Positions 1-64,000 of a stretch of DNA of 64,000 nt are shown piece by piece. A model generated the notes under the pieces. The model searched no databases, was not told where the DNA came from, and saw only the letters and a list, made by a program, of their open reading frames with translations. Origin of the DNA: Brachycybe producta (lineage: Eukaryota > Arthropoda > Diplopoda > Playtdesmida > Andrognathidae); the NCBI GenBank assembly GCA_036925085.1, contig JAUPFP010000026.1, forward strand, positions 1,963,001-2,027,000, in the 5' to 3' direction. Numbering within the stretch: position 1 is the first letter of the stretch; the number at the start of each line of letters is the position of its first letter. The position numbers were made by a program, and so were the translations under genes.

Positions 1-934
1 GTTCCACAGTGCTTGCCCGGCCAGAAAGTGATTTTTCAGGGTAAAAGTTCGTGGAAATCACTTCCTACCATGGTAAGAAAGTTTCCTACTGGTTTTTGGT
101 TTCTTTCAGGTAGCCACGGCTGAGAAGGAGGACATCGGCGGGGGAGCAGCAGTTCTTCCTCCTCCATCAGTTTCTTGCATCCTTGTGATGCAGGACTGTT
201 GGAGTCGGATCCTGCAGGCTCCCCAGACTATGGGGCAAGCCATAGCAGACCTGGCCGACGATGGACCTTTGGGTCTACTGTTGATCGGGGATGCTGTGGT
301 TCTCAGGCGTCCCCGTGGACCCTATTGTATTTAGGGTTTGTGTGGGGACGTTTGATGCTGACTCCCTCCATGGAATCACTGAAGGCGACCATTCAGTTGG
401 GACCCATGGTAATTCCTACAGTTGGGGAGCCAGTGGGCACGAGTACGCCCGTTGGCGAGGTGGCAGTGTGGAGGCCGCCTCAACGGCAAAACTTGTAGCT
501 CCGGCAGACCAAAGCCGGCTAGCCTGGCTCAGGAAAGCAGGGACACCTCCTTGGAAGGTACCCTTGTCATAGACACAAAGGCAATGATGGACACCACGGA
601 TTATTCCGTGGTGTCCATCATGGTCGGCAGTGGAGAGGCTAGTGAATTCTCTCTTCAGAGGACTATTCGGAGTCTGAAGGGAGAGGGCAGGCCTTCCCGG
701 GTAAACGGTCATTGACCGGATCCTGGGAGGGTACTCCCACTGTTCAAGGGAGACCTATTGATGTTGACCCTTCGGGGAAGCTGAAGCGGACAGGCTTGAT
801 TGGCTCGATGAAAGTCGAAAGTACCAAAAGCAATCGGAAGGTTTTCTAAAAGTGGATGGGAAACGATACTACGTCGGGGAGTTCCCTACCCAGCAGTACC
901 ATAAGAACGTTTCAAAAACCAAGAAACTGCGAGG

Positions 935-1297
935 ATGAAGGCTATTGCTGAGAGAGAGGCTCAGCTTAAGCGGAAGGAAGCTGACATGGCGAAGTTTACG
1001 CCAGCAGTGGGCCTTCCAGCTGAGATCCTTGCTCATCCTGAGGGAGCCCCAGGGGCTGCCTGGCCTGAAAGCCAACCATCTGTTACGGGTCCACCCGTAG
1101 CAGTGGCTGGTTCCTTGGGTTGGCAGTCTGGGACTCCCAAGAGGAACCGAAGAGTGGAAAAGAAGGCCAACCAGCCTCCAGTATCTGCTCCAAGGAAGGA
1201 CACTCCAGTGAGTGGTGGTGGTGGCCAGGGACAGAAATGTTTCTGCCCTTTCACCCCACCAGTTGCCAGTCTGGTGGGGAAAAAGGCCAAGACCTAA
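935..1297 (+). pseudogene. Copy A conserved ORF, unknown product (120 codons open)
   Basis: Begins with a Lys/Glu-rich helix (MKAIAEREAQLKRKEADM), then a Pro/Gly-rich segment and a Lys-rich tail (VGKKAKT). The same text recurs at 52490-52836, with the reading kept through point differences, so it was once protein-coding. It could be an additional ORF or gag-like protein of the LTR element. No catalytic motif is visible. I do not recognise the family. Confidence 0.4.
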
Positions 1298-1806
1298 CGG
1301 GGAGGTCTGGCCGGCTTCCCCGCAGACAAGTGGAGTCATGAGTACTGTGTGCGGTACCACTTAGCTCAAGCGGTGAAGTGCGAAGCCCAGGCAACGAGGG
1401 CTAAGCAGGTTGAGCACCGATGGGAGTTTGAGCTCCAGGCCTCTCAGTTTCTGTCCCTGCGGAAAGCTGATGCCCGGATTCTGCTCGGTACAGGGTAACC
1501 TCCTGTCGGACATGGTGTCGCACCTGTTGCGATTGCCACAACCGCCGCTGGCCAACAGTGTATCACTCATAGGGGGTGATGCAGGCTCCCAAGGCACCTA
1601 CCCAAGGTGCAGGAGCTAAAACTGTTGGTGGCAAGGGTCAGCCGACCCTTGCACCGGGGAAAGTGACTTCCCCGGGATGAACGAGGATGTTTCGTGGCAG
1701 CACGGCCATGTGGTGAATGGTGTGTGGTGAATGGCATCCAAGATGGCCGCCATTGGAGCATCTTTTTTTTCTTTTGTTGCTGTTTTTGGGTTGTTTGTTT
1801 TATGCT

Positions 1807-1829
1807 CTGCTGGACAAGAGGTCCAGCAG
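1807..1829 (+). repeat. LTR hairpin, copy A
   Basis: CTGCTGGAC, AAGAG loop, GTCCAGCAG: a perfect 9-bp stem near the start of the 3' LTR. Stems at the matching place in the gypsy element (7315-7339) and the solo LTR (38124-38137) differ in sequence but keep pairing. Confidence 0.6.
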
Positions 1830-2259
1830 AATACTGCATAATTAATTACTACTACAGAGTAAGTTATATTCTGTTCAACAAACCAGTATATTCTTTTACC
1901 TACCCTGTGGTGTCACGTGTCAACTTATTCTAGGGAAGTATCCGTCGGGAGGGTGGGATACACCGGTGGGGTTACACCGGCTCTTCACCGTCCTGAGTGG
2001 CCGGTACTTCGCATTGGGTTCCACGGTGAGATCCACTGGGGTTTCACTATGGGTTTTTCATCGGTTCAGCGGGAAGTCACTGTTGACTTGCGGCGAGGAA
2101 AACTACAGACCGTCACTACCCAGGGACTACGTGGAAGCAAGATGGCCACCAAAGTTATGATCCCGGCCTTTATGGAGTCAGGATCTGGTAAGACGGGGCA
2201 GTTTTGCAGCGGTGTTGTAACAGCCCAGTCAGGTTGTTACACCATCAGTGTGTTTTTTT

Positions 2260-3210
2260 TCAAGAAAGGTCATCTGTTATTGTAACCTCCAAGTACTTAT
2301 AACACTTGACACTCTGAAGAATAATGTCATTCATACTATAATTGAACACAATTGGATTTCTACCCCGAGTTAGCCTCATAACACTACACTTCCCCTCATT
2401 CAACTGAAGTTGCCATGTATTACACCATCCCTTAGTTGCCTTCAAGTCTAGATTTAGTGTTTCCCAGTCTTGGATACCATCAACTTTTTTGTAAATTAGA
2501 GTATCAGGAACAAAAGAGGACCCAGCACACTACCCTGGGGTACACCAGATTTAACAGCCAACCACTCTGAGTGAGACCCATTTACAACTACCTTTTGTTT
2601 CCTATCACTTAAAAAAAGAAGTTACCCATTTGGTTACCTGCCCCCCAACCCTTATGCTGCAACTTTTGCCAGAAGTCAAGAAACACTATGTCAACCTGTT
2701 TACCATTGTCTAAACTTTTCTGGAGGTCATCCACTACCAGGATAAGTTGAGTCTCACAAGAGCACCCTTTCAGGAAACCATCTTGGTTATCAGAAATGAG
2801 ATTGTGAGATTTGAGAAACTTAATGCAGCCAGAGTATATGATATGCTCAAGAATTTTACAAACTACTGAAGTTAGAGATACAGGCCTATAGTTTGCAGCT
2901 TCGGACTTATTACCTGACTTGAATATTTTGGTAACATTTGCTAATTTCCACATACTTGGAACAACCCCTTGATGCAAAGACTGCTGATAAATTAGCTGAA
3001 GGAATGGTCCCACTTATATAGCTAATTTTATAAGAACTACTGCATGGATTCCATCTGACCCCCCACTTTTATTTTTAAGGGTCAATAGTTGCTTGATAAT
3101 GCCCTCAGTATTAACAATAATATCCCCCCAAAGAATGCATTGTTCTAGACTCAAAAGTTTTAGCTGTAGTATTTTCATCTGCAGTAAAAACACTACTGTA
3201 TTGTTCATTC
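2260..3210 (-). pseudogene. LINE reverse transcriptase, broken
   Basis: Minus-strand pieces code the finger-palm blocks NYRPVSLTSVVCKILEH, SHNLISDNQDGFLKG and DIVFLDF (3013-2609), then the C-terminal thumb start (WCNTWQLQLNEGKCSVMRL, 2445-2260). The segment that normally holds SGVPQGSVLGP and FADD is partly deleted near 2500-2600. Target-primed reverse transcription is the family function; this copy cannot perform it. Confidence 0.8.
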
Positions 3211-3299
3211 AACAAGAAGCTTTCAATTCTGGGTGTGATATTAGTTCTCCATTTGCCCCAACAAGAGCTGGAATTGAGTACTCACCAGCATTCAATAAA

Positions 3300-4455
3300 C
3301 TTGAATTACCTCGATCTATTTCTCCATAATCGCTGCTTACGATGTGCCCTTTTAACACATGGTGTATACCATGCTGGTGTTGAGGCATCCTGGACTCTCT
3401 TTAATGGAACAAACTTCGAGACCTCTCCCATCAGTATTGAGTGATAGATTGCCCAATTTTCGTCATCATGCTGATTAAAATTATTTTTAAAGTTCTCAAG
3501 ATTTTGCTGCACATGCAACTTAAACCCATCCCGGTTACATTTGTTATAAAGGCTAACCTGCCTTATGGCTTTAATGGTAATTCTAACATTAACATTGACA
3601 TCACAAGTTACAATGTGATGGTCACTAATTCCCTCAGAAATGTTAACATTAGATATCATAAGGGTAATGTTAGTTATTATAACATCAAGGATGCTACTAT
3701 TCCTAGTTGGTTGCATAACCATCTGTTCCATGGAGTAAATATTCAAACTTTCCAACAATGAAACAGCTAAAGTAACATCATTCCCACCTGTAATTGAGGG
3801 AAGTTCCCAGTTTATGTTTAGGAAGTTAATATCACCTTCTAAAATTATAGCTGGGTTATTGTGCACATGATGAAGGGCATCGAGACATGAGCGAAAGGCA
3901 GCTATATCACTAATGGAAGATCCTGGTCGGCAATGAGAAAGAAATTAAAAATACCTTTTTCCCATTGAGCAGCTCTACACTGCAGCAAACTATCTCACAT
4001 GCAGTCTGAAATGCCTCTTCCATTTGGCTGTTAAGCAAATTTGAAACTGCTATAAAAACACCACCAGTACGTTCCACTTTGTCCCTACGACATATTGCAA
4101 AGTTAGATGGAAACACCTCTCTATTACTAACATTGTCATCCAGCCATGACTCAGTTCCAAGAATTATTTGACAGTCTGATTTTTCAATGGCCGCAAAGAA
4201 GTCAGGTACCTTTCTCCACAAACTTCTGCAATTTACAACCATCATTTTCATATTTTTATTTATAACTGACCCATGTGAAAAATTTCTTTTCACTGCAGCA
4301 TCTCTAGAACAGGGATTTGTAGTCACAACTTGTGGTTGAGCTACGATTCTACAGGACCCTGTCATCCTCTCAGCATTAATTCTTGAAAAATGGTTATTAA
4401 CATAATTCATAGCAATAATCCCCCTTTCCCCAATACCACCCACAGGACCCAACAC
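3300..4455 (-). pseudogene. LINE APE-type endonuclease domain, broken
   Basis: Minus-strand ORFs 4455-3910 and 3866-3306 carry the APE domain: MKMMVVNCRSLWRKVPDF at its start, ILGTESWLDD (the catalytic-Glu block), RRDKVERTGGVFIAV, then IILEGDINFLNINW (the normal GDFN/GDIN block) and GISDHHIVTCDV (SDH block). The glutamate in TESWL and the SDH histidine are present. A frame break near 3870-3910 separates the halves. Confidence 0.85.
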
Positions 4456-4459
4456 TACA

Positions 4460-5386
4460 CTAGAAAATTACCAACAAATTCCATCTTTTTACCAACTACT
4501 TCTCCTGCTTGAGTGTTAAAATGCACTCCATCATAACTCCACATTCACCTCTGAAACCTACCATAGCTGCTCTCCACTCAATTACCTGAACTCACACCCG
4601 ACTACAAGCCTCCGTTAATCTGTCATTAACCCACTGGGCCCTGCAGAAGACTAAGTTGCCTCTATCCACCCTCTCTAGTATTGCACTAACACACCTTAGC
4701 CCCCACCCTAGAGCTAACTGTATGCTGAGCTAAGCTAACTTATCTAAAACTTCTGACCCACTGTCTACATAGATCATTAGGACCTACATGCAACACCACT
4801 AGCACCTCATTTGCAGTTTCACCCCATACCATCCTACTTATAAACTGCTCAACATCCTCGATTTTAGCCCCCAGTAAGCATGCCACACTAACTTTCTTCC
4901 TGGCATTTCCTTTGGGGACAGCCCACCTATTGATATGCCTTATATTATTGTCACCAACAATAACAACAGATCTAGTCTTAGTTATTTTCCTATTTGTCTC
5001 CCCATCTGCACAATTAAATTTCAACCTCTTTGGCATATAGGACACCCTAGCCCCCTTGCCCCCACCTACACATTCTACGGATTTCCTTTTTGCCCTAGAG
5101 ACCTTCCCAAATGTATCAAATCTATGACATATAGGAGTCCTGGGTGACACCAAAGGGACCCCAACCAGCTTAGCCCCTTAACCACAAACTCCCATTCTAG
5201 CCCCCCTGGTGCAGACTTAACTGGTGTTAAACGAACTGGCATGGCAGCAGACACAGGCTCTTCACTAGGGGAAGGGTGAGCCTCAAAAACAGCTAACATT
5301 TCCCTTAGCAAAGACACCTCTGCCTGAAAATGTGCCACTTCCTGCCTTAGCTGATCCTTACTAACAAAACCCATTACTAAAAACAA
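4460..5386 (-). pseudogene. LINE ORF1 with SGNH-type esterase remnants
   Basis: The 5' part (5386-5075) codes a heptad-like coiled coil (KDQLRQEVAHFQAEVSLLRE). The next frame (5153-4740) gives SVVIVGDNNIRHINRW, SVACLLGAKIEDV and LVVLHVGPNDLCR. These fit SGNH hydrolase blocks I (GDS), II (GA.I) and III (GTND), as known from esterase-type ORF1 proteins of CR1-group LINEs. Here GDS reads GDN and GTND reads GPND, so the nucleophile is lost. A decayed DGVHLN-like end lies near 4530. Confidence 0.65.
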
Positions 5387-5389
5387 AAA

Positions 5390-6034
5390 CCAAATGAGCT
5401 AAAAAATTAAGCTTGTAAGTGAACCAAAACAGAAAAAAAAGAAAAAGATCGTTTTCTGAAAAACAGTAATAACTCAAAATATACTAATCTGATAATCTGA
5501 TTCCAATTCTGATTTCACCAGTGTCTTCAGCAGACAAAGTTCTATCAAATTCAATAATAAAATATTTGTGAAACAAACAAAAAACGGGAAAAAATGGCAC
5601 CTTTTACAAAAAATAAAAAATACAGAATCTAATTAAAAAGGTTATATGATAAAAACTACTTATCCCAATTGAAATCCGATTCTAGAAACGTGTTCAGCAG
5701 GCCAAATACTATCAGAAACAGTAAAGATTTAACTTGGATGTCAGAAGTGAGTTGGTTCAAATGGCCAAAAAACCGAAAGCAAGGGGGGGGGGGGGGGGGG
5801 GGGGGAAACTAAAAACGTGGTTTCCAAGATGGCGGCAAACAAAGAACGTTTTTAGTAAAAACGTTATAGCTTAAAAATTACTTTACTAATTTTAAAAACG
5901 ATTGCTGCAACGTGTTCAGCACATTTAGTTCTATTTAAATCAATTAAGATAAAACTTGAATGGAATGATTAAGTTAAGACAATAAACGCAAATCGGCAAA
6001 AATCGTTTTGGCAAAATTGGCTTGGTACAGCCTT
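5390..6034 (-). repeat. LINE 5' region with three diverged tandem units
   Basis: Similar blocks begin near 5515, 5690 and 5910. Each contains TGTTCAGCA or TCTTCAGCAG followed by (A/T)-rich text such as TATCAAATTCAATAATAAA. Spacing is about 175-220 bp. This is the position of 5' UTR/promoter monomers in some LINEs. A run of 23 G lies between units at 5783-5805. The outer end (about 5985-6034) resembles 32773-32830 in the opposite orientation. Confidence 0.45.
5783..5805 (+). repeat. Poly(G) run, 23 nt
   Basis: An uninterrupted run of 23 G on the + strand (poly(C) on the LINE strand) within the LINE 5' region. Its length is likely to vary. Confidence 0.95.
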
Positions 6035-6172
6035 ACTACAATTGTAGACAGAATGGTTGTGCATTTTCGCTTTTGTTCAGGCCTGCAGTTTTGTGAAAGT
6101 TATTACCATCTGATCAGCATTTACATGCCTGATTTCAAGTAAAGTATGCATTTAATTTGTAACTTGTTGCAG

Positions 6173-63914
<57,742 letters not shown>

Positions 63915-64000
63915 GTAATGTTTATTAATTTTATTTATCGTATTATATTAACTATTCATGTGTGCTATCTTTTTTTTTGTAATAATAGAATGCTAAAAGT

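Larger units (their letters stand above)
1..2241 (+). mobile_element. 3' part of an LTR-type element (copy A), with 3' LTR about 1790-2241
   Basis: This copy shares a diagnostic coding block with copy B (51781-54684). At 986-1297 it reads MAKFTPAVGLP, GWQSGTPKRNRRVEKKANQP and CFCPFTPPVA; copy B has near-identical text at 52490-52836. Both end in ...GTTGTTACA and share the last about 120 bp. The GC-rich internal part (to about 1700) gives way to an LTR-like stretch starting with a hairpin (1807-1829). The ORFs are broken by stops and shifts. The 3' end abuts minus-strand LINE sequence at 2242, so the element landed inside that LINE. I do not recognise the encoded protein. The 5' half is outside the window. 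Confidence 0.6.
2242..6034 (-). mobile_element. CR1/L2-group LINE, minus strand, most of its length present
   Basis: Read on the minus strand, the order is a 5' region with about 190-bp repeats (5390-6034), an ORF1 with SGNH-esterase remnants (about 4460-5386), an APE endonuclease (about 3300-4335) and a reverse transcriptase (about 2260-3210). The 3' tail is missing because copy A cuts in at 2241. The same LINE family recurs at 24800-27705 (+), 48955-50627 (-) and 62685-63140 (+). ORFs carry many stops and shifts, so the copy is dead. The proposed 5' end at 6034 lies 138 bp before exon 1. The superfamily call rests on ORF1 esterase plus APE endonuclease plus short 3' repeats in sister copies. 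Confidence 0.8.

Noticed and set aside
869..1360. 163-codon minus-strand ORF in copy A
   Set aside because: Copy B supports coding conservation on the plus strand; the minus-strand ORF is not kept there in length or frame.

Overview
The window is animal (metazoan) nuclear DNA. It is AT-rich, has introns with GT...AG borders, and is packed with transposable elements. One host gene runs through all of it on the + strand: the orthologue of DNAJC13/RME-8, the large endosomal J-domain protein. I can place 29 internal exons (6173-63914). Joined, they give 4,245 nt, exactly 1,415 codons, with every splice phase consistent. The start of the gene (I estimate about 275 codons) lies left of the window, and the last quarter to third lies right of it. 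The protein shows a GYF_2-type domain (exons 17-18), a J domain with an intact HPD motif (exon 23, finished in exon 24) and three IWN-type repeats (exons 12, 21, 28). The many introns at conserved places suggest an intron-rich invertebrate. I cannot name the species from sequence alone.

Almost everything else is mobile DNA inside the introns. Positions 1-6172 (upstream intron): the 3' part of an LTR-type element (1-2241) sits in a minus-strand CR1-like LINE (2242-about 6034) that keeps remnants of an esterase-type ORF1, an APE endonuclease and a reverse transcriptase. Intron 2 (6506-15697): a decayed Ty3/gypsy element with gag zinc knuckle, protease, RT, RNase H and integrase, split by a hAT-type MITE that has a perfect 8-bp target duplication, followed by a second hAT MITE. 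Intron 5 (16713-20003): a 781-bp fold-back element with TTAA target sites and a possible alternative last exon with its own poly(A) signal. Intron 6 (20160-30389): at least four LINE pieces in both orientations and a solo LTR. Intron 10 (32621-36302): three head-to-tail Helitrons, one split by a LINE with a 340-codon ORF, then a palindrome with a (TA)n core. Introns 14-21: a solo LTR, fold-back copies, three more Helitrons and minisatellites. Intron 22 (48087-54840): a deleted mariner, a LINE, an LTR with TATA box and poly(A) signal, and a second copy of the element at 1-2241 whose 3' ORF weakly resembles a C48/Ulp1 protease. Intron 28 (59520-63797): a palindromic Tc1 derivative, a hAT MITE, a small minus-strand ORF that could be a nested secreted-protein gene or retrocopy, and a fold-back copy split by a LINE fragment.

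The host exons are clean: no stops, no frameshifts and good splice sites. Nearly all transposon ORFs are broken, so the gene looks functional and the insertions look tolerated. The least described items are the TTAA fold-back family, the head-to-tail Helitron array, the candidate short DNAJC13 isoform, a co-varying LTR hairpin, and a dispersed minisatellite based on TTTAGGGCAAATG.
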